Made by a program: the position numbers and the translations under genes. A DNA stretch of 64,000 nucleotides from Williamsia deligens (lineage in GTDB: Bacteria > Actinomycetota > Actinomycetes > Mycobacteriales > Mycobacteriaceae): assembly GCF_024171765.1 (NCBI RefSeq), contig NZ_JAMTCI010000001.1, positions 2,776,796 through 2,840,795 of the forward strand, given 5' to 3'. The notes under the pieces are model-generated. The model ran no database searches. It saw only the letters and a program-made list of their open reading frames with translations, and had not been told where the DNA came from. The first letter of the stretch is position 1; each line of letters begins with the position of its first letter. Shown in pieces: positions 26,774-35,826 of this stretch.

Positions 26774-28186
26774 GTGACCACCCCCACGCGACGCAAGCAC
26801 CACATCACCGACTGGGACCCCGAGAACCGGGAGGCGTGGGACAACGGCAACGCCGCCATCGCCCGACGCAACCTGATCTGGTCGGTGATCTGCGAGCACG
26901 TCGGGTTCTCGGTGTGGTCGCTGTTCTCCGTCCTCGCCCTCTTCATGGGTCCGCAGTACGGCATCTCGCTGGACCAGAAGTTCGTCATCGCGGCGACCGC
27001 CACCTTCGTCGGTGCCTGCCTGCGCATCCCGTACACCCAGGCGACGGCCCGGTTCGGCGGGCGGAACTGGGCGATCTTCAGTGCGGTGGTGCTGCTGATC
27101 CCGACGTCACTGACCCTCATGCTGATGCTGAACCCGGGCGACTTCGGGTACGGCTGGTACCTCGCCGTGGCGGCGCTCTCGGGCCTCGGCGGCGGGAACT
27201 TCGCCTCCTCGATGACCAACATCAACGCCTTCTTCCCGCAGCGGATGAAGGGATGGGCCCTGGGACTCAACGCCGCGGGCGGCAACATCGGTGTGCCGGT
27301 CGTGCAGCTCGTCGGACTCGCGGTGATCGCCTTCGCCTCCGACCGCCCCGAGATCGTCTGCGCCATCTACCTCGTCGCACTCGCGCTCGCCGGGGTCGGC
27401 GCCGCGATCTACATGGACAACCTCGACCACCAGACCTCGTCGGGCAAGGCCATGCTCGACTGCCTGAAGTACCGCGACACCTGGGTGATCTCGCTGCTCT
27501 ATGTCGGCACCTTCGGCTCGTTCATCGGGTTCGGCTTCGCGTTCAGCCAGGTGCTCAACATCAGCTTCACCGCCTCCGGTGACCCCAAGCCCGCCCTGGC
27601 CGCCGCGCAGATCGCCTGGATCGGCCCGCTGCTGGGGTCCCTGTCGCGCCCGATCGGCGGTCGCCTCGCCGACCGCGTCGGAGGCGGTCGCGTCACCATG
27701 TGGTGTTTCGCCGCGATGGTGGCCTCGTCGGCGATCCTCGTCGTCGCCGGCATGACGTCCGACGCGAACGGTCACCGCGTGACCGGTGGTGTCCTGTGGG
27801 CCTTCGTCGTCGGCTTCATCCTGCTGTTCCTGATCTCGGGTGTCGCCAACGGGTCGGTCTACAAGATCATCCCGGCCGTGTTCGAGGCGAAGGCCCAGGC
27901 CAACCGTGGCCTCAACGCGCTGGGAAAGATCACGTGGTCCCGGTCGATGTCCGGCGCGCTCATCGGGATCGCGGGGGCGTTCGGCGGCCTGGGTGGTGTC
28001 GCGATCAACCTGGTGCTGCGCGCCAGCTACAAGTCCAGCAAGTCGGCGACCACCGCCTTCTGGGTCTTCCTCGCGTTCTACGTCGTCGCCGGTGCCATCA
28101 CGTGGTGGTTCTACGCCCGCGGTGAGAAGGCGGCCGTCGCGCTCGCCGACGAGAAGGCCGCGCCGTCGACGGTGGGTGTCGCGTGA
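26774..28186 (+). CDS. narK: nitrate/nitrite transporter NarK (MFS)
   Basis: 470 residues from GTG 26774 preceded by GAGAGG. NarK-family marks: RRNLIWSVICEHVGFSVWSLFSVL in TM1, GLGGGNFASSMTNINAFFP and a second Gly-rich motif GVANGSVYKIIPAVF. Twelve hydrophobic segments. Imports nitrate or nitrite (or exports nitrite). First gene of the nitrite-assimilation operon and joined to nirB by a GTGA overlap. Similar order to M. tuberculosis Rv0261c-Rv0259c, but with nirBD in the middle. Confidence 0.93.
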   Translation: MTTPTRRKHHITDWDPENREAWDNGNAAIARRNLIWSVICEHVGFSVWSLFSVLALFMGPQYGISLDQKFVIAATATFVGACLRIPYTQATARFGGRNWAIFSAVVLLIPTSLTLMLMLNPGDFGYGWYLAVAALSGLGGGNFASSMTNINAFFPQRMKGWALGLNAAGGNIGVPVVQLVGLAVIAFASDRPEIVCAIYLVALALAGVGAAIYMDNLDHQTSSGKAMLDCLKYRDTWVISLLYVGTFGSFIGFGFAFSQVLNISFTASGDPKPALAAAQIAWIGPLLGSLSRPIGGRLADRVGGGRVTMWCFAAMVASSAILVVAGMTSDANGHRVTGGVLWAFVVGFILLFLISGVANGSVYKIIPAVFEAKAQANRGLNALGKITWSRSMSGALIGIAGAFGGLGGVAINLVLRASYKSSKSATTAFWVFLAFYVVAGAITWWFYARGEKAAVALADEKAAPSTVGVA

Positions 28187-30708
28187 CCGACAAGACCGTC
28201 GTCGTCGTCGGGCACGGGATGGTCGGCCACCGGTTCGTGACCGACCTGCGCCGCGCCGACATCACCGACCAGTGGCGCGTGGTGGTGCTCGGTGAGGAGT
28301 CCGACCCCGCCTACGACCGGGTGGGTCTGTCGTCGTATGTCTCCTCGTGGGACCGCACCGCGCTCGCGCTCGCCGGCAACGACTACGCCGGGGACGACCA
28401 CGTGGAGGTGCGCCTGGGCGTGCGGGCCGAGGCGATCGACCGCGACGGGCGCAGGGTGGTCGCGTCCGACGGCACCGAGATCCCTTACGACGCACTGGTC
28501 CTCGCGACCGGTTCCTACGCCTTCGTCCCACCGGTCACCGGCAAGGAGCACCCTCGCTGCTTCGTGTACCGGACCCTCGACGACCTCGACGACATCCGCG
28601 CGGCGGCGGACTCCTCGGAGCCCGGCTCGGTGGGCGTCGTCGTCGGCGGTGGGCTGCTCGGCCTCGAGGCGGCGAACGCGCTGAGGTCGTTGGGCATGAC
28701 CGCGCACGTGGTCGAGTTCGCGCCGCGGTTGATGCCGCTGCAGGTCGACGACGGCGGCGGCGCACTGCTGGCCAAGCTCGTCGGGGAGCTGGGGGTCACC
28801 GTCCACACGGGCGTCTCGACCACCGCGGTGCAGGCCCGCCACGACGGCGGCATCACCGTCGGTCTGTCGGACGACACCGAGATCGACGCGGAACTGCTCG
28901 TCTTCGCGGCCGGTGTCCGACCGCGCGACGACCTCGCCCGTGGAGCGGGACTCGACGTCGGCGACCGCGGCGGCGTCCTGGTCGACTCCGCCTGTCGCAC
29001 GGCCGATCCCGACATCTACGCGATCGGCGAGGTCGCTGCCGTGGACGGCCGCTGCTACGGGCTCGTGGCCCCCGGGTACTCGACCGCGGAGGTGGTCGCC
29101 GACCGCCTGCTCGGTGGTGACCGCGCGTTCGCCGGCGCGGACATGTCGACGAAACTCAAGCTGCTCGGCGTGGACGTCGCGAGCTTCGGCGACGCGATGG
29201 GCGCCGCCGAGGGTGCGCTGGAGATCGTGCACAGCGACCCGGTTGCCGGCACCTACGCCAAGGTGGTCGTCTCCGACGACGCGACCACGCTGCTCGGCGG
29301 CATCCTCGTCGGCGACGCCGACGCGTACGCCACGCTGAAACCGATGGTCGGACGGGCCATCCCGGGCGACCCGGCCGCCCTGATCACGCCCGCGTCGTCG
29401 GGCGGTGGCATCGGCGTCGGGGCACTGCCCGACGACGCGGAGATCTGTTCGTGCAACGCGGTCACCAAGGGGGCGATCTGCGCGGCCATCGCCGACGGGT
29501 CGTGTGACATCGCGTCGATCAAGGGCTGCACCGGCGCGGGCACGACGTGCGGTGGATGCGTGCCCAGCATCACCACGCTGCTCGCCGATTCCGGTGTGGA
29601 GCTGTCGAAGTCGTTGTGCGCGCATTTCGCCCAGTCGCGCGCCGAGCTGTTCGAGATCGTGGCCTCGACGGGTGTCCGCACGTTCTCCGAACTCATCGCA
29701 CGGTTCGGGACCGGCGCGGGATGCGAGGTGTGCAAGCCGACGGTCGCGTCGATCCTGGCGTCGACGTCGTCGGACCACATCCTCGACGGCGAACAGGCCG
29801 CGCTGCAGGACACCAACGACCACTTCCTGGCGAATTTGCAGAAGAACGGGTCCTACTCGGTGGTGCCGCGTATGCCCGGCGGTGAGGTGACCCCCGAACA
29901 GCTGATCGTGATCGGGGAGATCGCCCGCGATTTCGGGCTGTACACGAAGATCACCGGCGGCCAACGGATCGACATGTTCGGTGCCCGCGTCGACCAGCTG
30001 CCGCAGATCTGGCGTCGGCTCGTCGACGCCGGGATGGAGTCGGGCCAGGCCTACGGCAAGAGCCTGCGCACGGTGAAGAGCTGCGTCGGGTCGAGTTGGT
30101 GCCGATACGGCGTGCAGGATTCCGTCGCGATGGCCGTGCACCTGGAGAAGCGCTACCGCGGACTGCGCTCCCCGCACAAGATCAAGTTCGGGGTGTCCGG
30201 ATGCGCTCGGGAGTGCGCGGAGGCCCGCGGCAAGGACGTCGGGGTGATCGCGACCGAGTCGGGATGGAACCTCTACGTCGCCGGCAACGGCGGACAGCGT
30301 CCGGCGCACGCGCAGCTGCTCGCGTCGAACCTCGACGACGACACGCTCATCGCCTACATCGACCGGTACCTGATGTTCTACATCCGGACGGCGGATCGCC
30401 TGCAGCGCACGGCACCGTGGCTGGAGTCGCTCGACGGCGGTCTCGACCACCTGCGTGCGGTGGTGTGCGACGACTCGCTCGGCATCGCCGACCACCTCGA
30501 GGCCGCGATGGAGCGTCATGTGGAGGGCTACCGCGACGAATGGGCCGCAGTCCTCGACGACCCGGAGAAGCTGTCCCGGTTCGTGTCGTTCGTCAACGCT
30601 CCCGACGAGCCCGACCCGACGGTCGGGTTCACCGAGTCCGACGGCCGTCGCGTGCCGGTGCTGTTGGGGTCGCCGGCGATGCCGGGCGCCCCGCGACACG
30701 CGGGCTGA
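28183..30708 (+). CDS. nirB: assimilatory nitrite reductase (NADH), large subunit NirB
   Basis: 841 residues. N-terminal FAD/NAD-binding domains (VVVVGHGMVGHRF and VVVGGGLLGLEAANAL), BFD-like [2Fe-2S] domain with CSCNAVTKG and TCGGCVP, then nitrite/sulfite-reductase ferredoxin-like and siroheme/4Fe-4S domains with KSCVGSSWCRYG (C-x5-C) and GVSGCARECAEA (C-x3-C). Reduces nitrite to ammonium in the cytoplasm. Full length for the family. Overlaps narK by 4 nt. Confidence 0.95.
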   Translation: MTDKTVVVVGHGMVGHRFVTDLRRADITDQWRVVVLGEESDPAYDRVGLSSYVSSWDRTALALAGNDYAGDDHVEVRLGVRAEAIDRDGRRVVASDGTEIPYDALVLATGSYAFVPPVTGKEHPRCFVYRTLDDLDDIRAAADSSEPGSVGVVVGGGLLGLEAANALRSLGMTAHVVEFAPRLMPLQVDDGGGALLAKLVGELGVTVHTGVSTTAVQARHDGGITVGLSDDTEIDAELLVFAAGVRPRDDLARGAGLDVGDRGGVLVDSACRTADPDIYAIGEVAAVDGRCYGLVAPGYSTAEVVADRLLGGDRAFAGADMSTKLKLLGVDVASFGDAMGAAEGALEIVHSDPVAGTYAKVVVSDDATTLLGGILVGDADAYATLKPMVGRAIPGDPAALITPASSGGGIGVGALPDDAEICSCNAVTKGAICAAIADGSCDIASIKGCTGAGTTCGGCVPSITTLLADSGVELSKSLCAHFAQSRAELFEIVASTGVRTFSELIARFGTGAGCEVCKPTVASILASTSSDHILDGEQAALQDTNDHFLANLQKNGSYSVVPRMPGGEVTPEQLIVIGEIARDFGLYTKITGGQRIDMFGARVDQLPQIWRRLVDAGMESGQAYGKSLRTVKSCVGSSWCRYGVQDSVAMAVHLEKRYRGLRSPHKIKFGVSGCARECAEARGKDVGVIATESGWNLYVAGNGGQRPAHAQLLASNLDDDTLIAYIDRYLMFYIRTADRLQRTAPWLESLDGGLDHLRAVVCDDSLGIADHLEAAMERHVEGYRDEWAAVLDDPEKLSRFVSFVNAPDEPDPTVGFTESDGRRVPVLLGSPAMPGAPRHAG

Positions 30709-30797
30709 GCTGTGGGTTCACAGCACGCCGACACCGTCGAAACGTCGCCGACACATGGCGTCGACACACTGGGCCCATCACATCGAGGAGGTCGACC

Positions 30798-31172
30798 ATG
30801 ACGCTCACGCACCACGACCACGCCGTCGACGACCTGCGGGGGACCGACGCCACCTGGGTGCCGGTGTGTCCACTGGACACGCTCGTCCCGGGTCGGGGTG
30901 TCGCCGCGATCCTGCCGGACGGGACCCAGGCCGCGGTTTTCCTCGTCCCGTCGGGCGAGGTGTTCGCCGTGGGCAACATCGATCCGTTCGGTCGCGCCGC
31001 GGTCATGTCGCGGGGACTCGTCGGTGACCGCGACGGCGAACCGACCGTCGCCTCGCCGCTGCTCAAGCAGGTCTTCTCGCTGCGGACCGGACTCTGTCTC
31101 GACGACGACTCGGTCGGGCTCGGGACGTTCGCCACGCGAGTGGTCGACAACCGGGTCGACATCGGCGCGTGA
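30798..31172 (+). CDS. nirD: nitrite reductase (NADH), small subunit NirD
   Basis: 124 residues, ATG 30798 with AGGAGG at ideal spacing. Rieske-like beta fold (VPVCPLDTLVPGRGVAAIL, VFAVGNIDPFGRAAVMSRGLV, KQVFSLRTGLCLDD) lacking the CxH pairs of true Rieske proteins, as usual for NirD. Partner of NirB. Its stop overlaps the next gene start. Confidence 0.93.
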   Translation: MTLTHHDHAVDDLRGTDATWVPVCPLDTLVPGRGVAAILPDGTQAAVFLVPSGEVFAVGNIDPFGRAAVMSRGLVGDRDGEPTVASPLLKQVFSLRTGLCLDDDSVGLGTFATRVVDNRVDIGA

Positions 31173-32347
31173 TGAACCCCGCCCCGTCGGAGGAGACCGT
31201 CGACGTTCTCCCCGCCGCCGCACCCCCGTTGGCCGGGTTCACCATCGGCATCACCGCAGCGCGACGCGCAGACGAGTTCGAGGCTCTGCTGACGCGCCGT
31301 GGTGCCGAGGTGATGCACGCACCCGCGATCCGCATCATCCCGCTCGCCGACGACGCCGAGCTCGAACGCGTCACGACCCAGATCACCGACGCACCGCCGG
31401 ACATCGTCATCGCGACCACCGGCATCGGCTTCCGCGGCTGGATGGAGGCCGCCGACGGATGGGGGGTCGCCGAGTCGCTGTGCGAGGCGTTGCACCGGTC
31501 GACGGTGGTCGCCCGGGGACCGAAGGCCAAGGGCGCCATCCGCGCCGCCGGACTGCGGGAGGCGTGGTCGCCACCGAACGAGTCGTCGAGCGAGGTCATC
31601 GAGCACCTGTTGGCCGACGGCGTCGACGGGTTGCGCATCGCGGTGCAGCTGCACGGCGCGACGACCGAGTGGGAACCGCTGCCGGACCTGTCCGCCGTCC
31701 TGCGGGATGCCGGGGCCACGGTCGTCCCGGTGCCGGTCTACCGCTGGACGCCGCCGAGTGACACGACGGCGATGGACGCCATGATCCGGGCCACGATCGC
31801 CCACGACATCGACGGCATCACATTCACGAGTGCCCCGGCGGTCGCGTCCTTCCTCGGCCGCGCACGGGATCTCGGTGTGCTCGAGGACTTCCTGCACGCT
31901 CTGCGGACCGTCGTCCCCGCGCTGTGCGTCGGTGCGGTGACCGCGGCACCCCTGCACGCCCTCCAGGTGCCGACGATCCAGCCCGCACGGTTCCGCCTCG
32001 GTGCACTGGCGCGGACCATCGCCGACGAGCTCCCGCGCCGCACACAGGTGCTGCGCGTGGCCGGACACGACATGACCGTGTTGGCACGCGGTGTGACCGT
32101 GGACGGTTCGGTCCGGCCGCTCACCGCCGCGGGGCAGGCGCTGCTGCGGGCGTTGACCCGTGTCCCCGGTCGTGTCGTCGATCGTCGCACCCTGCTGGCC
32201 GCGCTGCCCGGCGGTGGCGGGGACACCCACGCCGTCGAGACGGCGATGGCCCGGTTGCGGTCCGCGCTGGGCGATCCCACGATGATCCAGACGGTCGTCA
32301 AACGCGGCTATCGCCTCGCCGTCGACCTCGAATGGGAGGACGAGTGA
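31172..32347 (+). CDS. nnaR: HemD-like/winged-helix regulator NnaR (nitrate/nitrite assimilation)
   Basis: 391 residues. N-terminal uroporphyrinogen-III synthase-like domain (about 20-275: FTIGITAARRADEFEALL, IATTGIGFRGWME, ITFTSAPAVASFL) fused to a C-terminal OmpR-type winged helix (RPLTAAGQALLRAL...VETAMARLRSALGD...TVVKRGYRLAV). This architecture matches Rv0260c/NnaR, which acts with GlnR to activate nirBD and narK in M. smegmatis. ATG 31172 overlaps the nirD stop; GTG 31169 also possible. The HemD domain is more likely a sensor than an enzyme. Confidence 0.85.
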   Translation: MNPAPSEETVDVLPAAAPPLAGFTIGITAARRADEFEALLTRRGAEVMHAPAIRIIPLADDAELERVTTQITDAPPDIVIATTGIGFRGWMEAADGWGVAESLCEALHRSTVVARGPKAKGAIRAAGLREAWSPPNESSSEVIEHLLADGVDGLRIAVQLHGATTEWEPLPDLSAVLRDAGATVVPVPVYRWTPPSDTTAMDAMIRATIAHDIDGITFTSAPAVASFLGRARDLGVLEDFLHALRTVVPALCVGAVTAAPLHALQVPTIQPARFRLGALARTIADELPRRTQVLRVAGHDMTVLARGVTVDGSVRPLTAAGQALLRALTRVPGRVVDRRTLLAALPGGGGDTHAVETAMARLRSALGDPTMIQTVVKRGYRLAVDLEWEDE

Positions 32348-33033
32348 GCGACCCGACCCTCGTGCTCGTCGCGCACGGCACCCGGTCCCCGGTGGGCGTC
32401 GCGACCGTCGCTCGTCTCGCGGAGCTCGTGGCGGACCGCATCGGCCCGGTGCGGGTGGCGTTCGTGGACGTCCTGGGACCCACGCCGTCGGAGGTGCTGT
32501 CGGAGATCGACGGCCCCGCCGTGCTCATGCCCGCGTTCCTCGCGTCCGGCTACCACGTCCGGGTCGACCTGCCCGAGCACGTCCGGCTCAGCGGACGCGA
32601 CGACGTCCGCGTCACCGCCGCGCTCGGACCCGATCCCGCACTCGCGGACGTGATGATGTCGCGCCTGCGCTCCGCGGGGTGGCGCAGCGGCGACCACGTC
32701 GTGCTCGCCGCCGCGGGATCGTCGGATCCCGACGCCCTCGCCGACGTCGCCACGGCCGCGGCACATCTCGCCGAGCGGATCGGTGCACCCGTCGACGTCG
32801 GGTACGCCGCCACCGCGACGCCGACCGTCGCCGACGCGGTGAGCGTTGCACGGGCGGGTGGCGCGCGGCGTGTGGTCGTCGCGGCGTACCTGTTGGCGCC
32901 CGGTCTGTTCCACACGAGGCTGTCGGGGGCGGGTGCCGACGCGGTGACCGAACCCCTCGGTGCCGACGATGCTCTCGCCGACCTCGTCGCGGCCCGCTTC
33001 CGCACCCACGCGGCGGCACTCACCGCCCGCTGA
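32344..33033 (+). CDS. sirohydrochlorin chelatase/CbiX-family protein
   Basis: 229 residues, GTG start overlapping the nnaR stop (GTGA). Two CbiX-like halves: LVLVAHGTRSPVG with metal-binding His, and VVVAAYLLAPGLFHTRL. Such enzymes insert ferrous iron into sirohydrochlorin, giving the siroheme needed by NirB. Orthologue of Rv0259c by context. Last gene of the operon. Confidence 0.88.
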   Translation: MSDPTLVLVAHGTRSPVGVATVARLAELVADRIGPVRVAFVDVLGPTPSEVLSEIDGPAVLMPAFLASGYHVRVDLPEHVRLSGRDDVRVTAALGPDPALADVMMSRLRSAGWRSGDHVVLAAAGSSDPDALADVATAAAHLAERIGAPVDVGYAATATPTVADAVSVARAGGARRVVVAAYLLAPGLFHTRLSGAGADAVTEPLGADDALADLVAARFRTHAAALTAR

Positions 33034-33064
33034 GTCCCGCCCCGCCACAACAGGCGTGTCGATG

Positions 33065-33853
33065 TCAGGCCGTGCGGGCGAGGACGTCCCGGATCGTCGC
33101 GGCGGTGAGCTCCGGTCGGGACAGCGGCACCATGTGATCGCAGTCCTCGTGGTGGATCGTGAGGCTGTCGCCGAGCCGGTCGGTGAGAGCGGCGACGAAA
33201 CCTGCCGACGCGTAGGGCGGCTGCACCTTGTCGGCGACGATCATCGCCGTCTCCGTCCCCGCCGGCGGGAGCGCGAACGGTCGCGCCAGTTCACTCCACG
33301 TGGTCATGATCGCGCCGGGATGCAGCCGCCACGTCATCCGGCCGTCCGCGGTGGGCAGGAGATGGGTCTCGATCTCCTCGGTCAGCACCGCGTCGTCGAC
33401 CTCCCACCACGACTCGGCGCGCTTGCGGTCCCACGCGTCCTGCTCGTCGCGGACGTACCAGGAGTCGAGGGTCGACGCCGCGGCGTCGGCCATCCGGTCG
33501 CCGTCGAGGTCCACCGCGGGGTCGAGCAACACCAGCCCGCGCACACGGTCGGGAGCGGTCGCGGACAGGTGCAGCGCGAGCGCACCACCGTAGGAGTGTC
33601 CGACGACCACGACGGGACCGTCGACATCGCGGTCGAGGACCTCGAGCAGGCCGGCCACCTGGCGTTCGATGGTCCACGGCGCCTCCCACGACGAGTGGCC
33701 GTGCCCCAGGAGGTCGGGGGCGACGATGCGCAGGTCGGCGAGGTGGTCCTCGGCGAGCGGTCGCCAGCGACGACCGTGCCCGGTCACTCCGTGCACCACC
33801 AGCACCGTCTCGCCGTCCGCCGGTCCGAACGTGGTCACCGCCATCGCCGTCAT
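33065..33853 (-). CDS. alpha/beta hydrolase, LipV-like
   Basis: 262 residues. VLVVHGVTGHGRRW, APDLLGHGHSSWEAPWTI, nucleophile elbow VGHSYGGA, and CDHMVPLSRP with the catalytic His. The segment APDLLGHG...APWTI and the neighbourhood of adnA resemble M. tuberculosis LipV (Rv3203). Likely a serine esterase or lipase; lipid substrate not inferable. Convergent with the chelatase gene, 31-nt gap. Confidence 0.85.
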   Translation of the reverse strand: MTAMAVTTFGPADGETVLVVHGVTGHGRRWRPLAEDHLADLRIVAPDLLGHGHSSWEAPWTIERQVAGLLEVLDRDVDGPVVVVGHSYGGALALHLSATAPDRVRGLVLLDPAVDLDGDRMADAAASTLDSWYVRDEQDAWDRKRAESWWEVDDAVLTEEIETHLLPTADGRMTWRLHPGAIMTTWSELARPFALPPAGTETAMIVADKVQPPYASAGFVAALTDRLGDSLTIHHEDCDHMVPLSRPELTAATIRDVLARTA

Positions 33854-33901
33854 GGGTCCTGATCATGCCGGGCGCCCACGGGTTCCGCGCACCGCCACCC
33901 G

Positions 33902-33956
33902 TTGACAGTGAGGGCCGTCTGTATCGATCATGAGACATGAGCACCGACATGTCTCA
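33902..33956. promoter_or_regulatory. promoter and candidate TetR operator overlapping the P450 start
   Basis: TTGACA at 33902-33907 and a weak -10 (ATCGAT/GATCAT near 33923-33931). Perfect inverted repeat TGAGACATG (33931-33939) / CATGTCTCA (33948-33956) with 8-nt spacer spans the start codon ATG 33937. No Shine-Dalgarno sequence precedes this ATG, so the mRNA may be leaderless and a repressor bound here would block initiation. Confidence 0.6.
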
Positions 33957-35169
33957 CCGCCGGTTCGCCCTGCGCTCCGGCGAGACGTGGGCCGACCCGT
34001 TCTCCGACTACCGGTGGCTGCGCGACGAGGACCCGGTCCACCACGTCGTCCCCGACGACGCGCCCGACGCCGACTGGTTCGTGCTCAGCCGCCACGACGA
34101 CGTGATGGCGGCGGCCGTCGACACCGACCGCTTCGTCTCGGGCGGCGGGCTCACCGTGACCTACGGCGAGCTCGACTCCATCGGCATGGCCGACAACCCG
34201 CCGATGGTGATGCTCGACCCGCCGGCCCACACCCGCTTCCGCTTGCTGGTCGCGCGGGGGTTCACCCCGACGCAGGTCCGCGACGTCGAGCCGCGCGTAC
34301 GACAGTTCGTCCGGGATCGACTGCGCGACATCGCTCCCGGCGACGAGTTCGACCTCGTCGACCGTCTCGCCAAACCCCTGCCCTCGATGGTGGTCGCCCA
34401 CTACCTCGGTGTCCCCGACGCCGATCGCGACCGGTTCGACGCGTGGACCGCGGCGATCGTGGGCGCCGATCCGAGTGGTGACCTCGGTGGGGCGATGCAG
34501 TCCGCCGGTGCGGCGGTGGGGGAGATGCTCGGCTACTTCACCGAGCTGATCGAACGACGACGGGCCGAACCCGGCGACGACACCGTGTCGCACCTCGTGG
34601 CCGCCGGCGTCGGCGACGACCCCACCGGGCTGCTCTCTGTACTGGCGTTCACGTTCACGATGGTGGCCGGCGGGAACGACACCACGACAGGTCTTCTCGG
34701 GGGTGCCGTCGACCTGCTGGCCGCGCACCCCGACCAGCGACGGCAGCTCGTCGACGACCCCGCGCTGATCCCGGCGGCGGTCGAGGAACTGCTCCGCCTC
34801 ACCTCCCCCGTCCAGGGGCTCGCGCGCACGGCCGCCGTCGACGTCACCCTCCACGGTGTCACCATCCCCGCGGGACGAAAGGTGTTGCTGCTGTACGCCT
34901 CCGCGAACCGGGACGAGCGGTGGTGGGGTGAGGACGCCGAGCGCCTCGACGTCCACCGGCACCCCCGTCAGATCATGACGTTCAGTCGGGGCGACCACCA
35001 CTGCCTCGGTGCGGCCGCCGCCCGGATGCAGGGCCGCGTCGCCCTCGAGGAACTGCTGGCAGCCGCACCCGAGTTCACCGTCGACAGCGCGGCGATCACC
35101 TGGGCCGCGGGCAACTACGTGCGCCGACCCACGTCGGTACCGGTCCGCGTCGGCGGGACACCGCGATGA
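33937..35169 (+). CDS. cytochrome P450
   Basis: 410 residues, soluble bacterial P450. I-helix oxygen-binding motif AGGNDTTT, ExxR motif EELLR, and heme ligand Cys356 in FSRGDHHCLGAA (the usual Phe-x-x-Gly motif is kept). DPPAHTRFRLLVARGFTP is the typical C-helix region. Substrate unknown. ATG 33937 starts inside an inverted repeat; ATG 33949 is possible. Overlaps the downstream tetR gene by 4 nt (ATGA). No ferredoxin or reductase gene is adjacent. Confidence 0.93.
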   Translation: MSTDMSHRRFALRSGETWADPFSDYRWLRDEDPVHHVVPDDAPDADWFVLSRHDDVMAAAVDTDRFVSGGGLTVTYGELDSIGMADNPPMVMLDPPAHTRFRLLVARGFTPTQVRDVEPRVRQFVRDRLRDIAPGDEFDLVDRLAKPLPSMVVAHYLGVPDADRDRFDAWTAAIVGADPSGDLGGAMQSAGAAVGEMLGYFTELIERRRAEPGDDTVSHLVAAGVGDDPTGLLSVLAFTFTMVAGGNDTTTGLLGGAVDLLAAHPDQRRQLVDDPALIPAAVEELLRLTSPVQGLARTAAVDVTLHGVTIPAGRKVLLLYASANRDERWWGEDAERLDVHRHPRQIMTFSRGDHHCLGAAAARMQGRVALEELLAAAPEFTVDSAAITWAAGNYVRRPTSVPVRVGGTPR

Positions 35170-35723
35170 CCGACTGGATCGCCGAGGACCGCACCCGCGT
35201 CGCCGAACGACGACTCCTCGACGTCGCCGCGGAGCTGTTCGCCCGGCGCGGCGTCGACGCCGTGACGATGGCCGACATCGCCGCCGCCGCAGGCTGCTCA
35301 CGCGCCACGCTCTACCGCTACTTCCCGACGCGGTCCGACGTCCTCACGGGCTACATCCGGGCCACCACCGAACGCATCCTCGTCCGGATCGTCCAGGACA
35401 CCGATCGCGTCGACGATCCCCGCGACCGCGCGGCTGCGGCCGTCACCGCCGCGCTCGCCGCGATCCGCGCGGACCCCGCGCTCGGCCCCTGGTTCGCCAC
35501 GGACGCCGGTCTGCCCGCCCGCCTCGCGGTCTCCCACCCGGCGATCGCCGACGCGGTCCGGGCCGTGATGGGCGGTGATGCCCCCGACGCGGCTGCGACC
35601 GCCCGATGGGTGACGCGGTCGATCATCGCGCTCATCGTCATGCCCGAGCCGACCCCCGACGACGAGCGACGCTGCGTGGAGCGCTTCGTCGCACCGGCGG
35701 TGGCGGCTGTCGGTGCCGGGTGA
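35166..35723 (+). CDS. TetR-family regulator, partner of the P450
   Basis: 185 residues with an N-terminal helix-turn-helix RRLLDVAAELFARRGVDAVTMADIAAAAGCSRATLYRYFP. C-terminal ligand domain is Ala-rich. Translationally coupled to the P450 gene, so it probably regulates the pair through the inverted repeat at 33931-33956. Confidence 0.9.
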   Translation: MTDWIAEDRTRVAERRLLDVAAELFARRGVDAVTMADIAAAAGCSRATLYRYFPTRSDVLTGYIRATTERILVRIVQDTDRVDDPRDRAAAAVTAALAAIRADPALGPWFATDAGLPARLAVSHPAIADAVRAVMGGDAPDAAATARWVTRSIIALIVMPEPTPDDERRCVERFVAPAVAAVGAG

Positions 35724-35732
35724 TCGAATCGG

Positions 35733-35764
35733 GGCCGGTGATCTGATGGGCCGGTGATCTGATG
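35733..35764. repeat. 16-bp tandem duplication after tetR
   Basis: GGCCGGTGATCTGATG twice (35733-35748, 35749-35764), with a degenerate related stretch just before it at 35715-35732. Confidence 0.8.
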
Positions 35765-35826
35765 GGCGAGTCCCGCGGCGGTCGCCGCCAGGGACGCCCA
35801 CGATGCCCACGGGAGGGAGGCAGACG

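Noticed and set aside
28111-30699. An 862-codon minus-strand open frame
   Set aside because: Antisense to narK and nirB, both full-length with family motifs.
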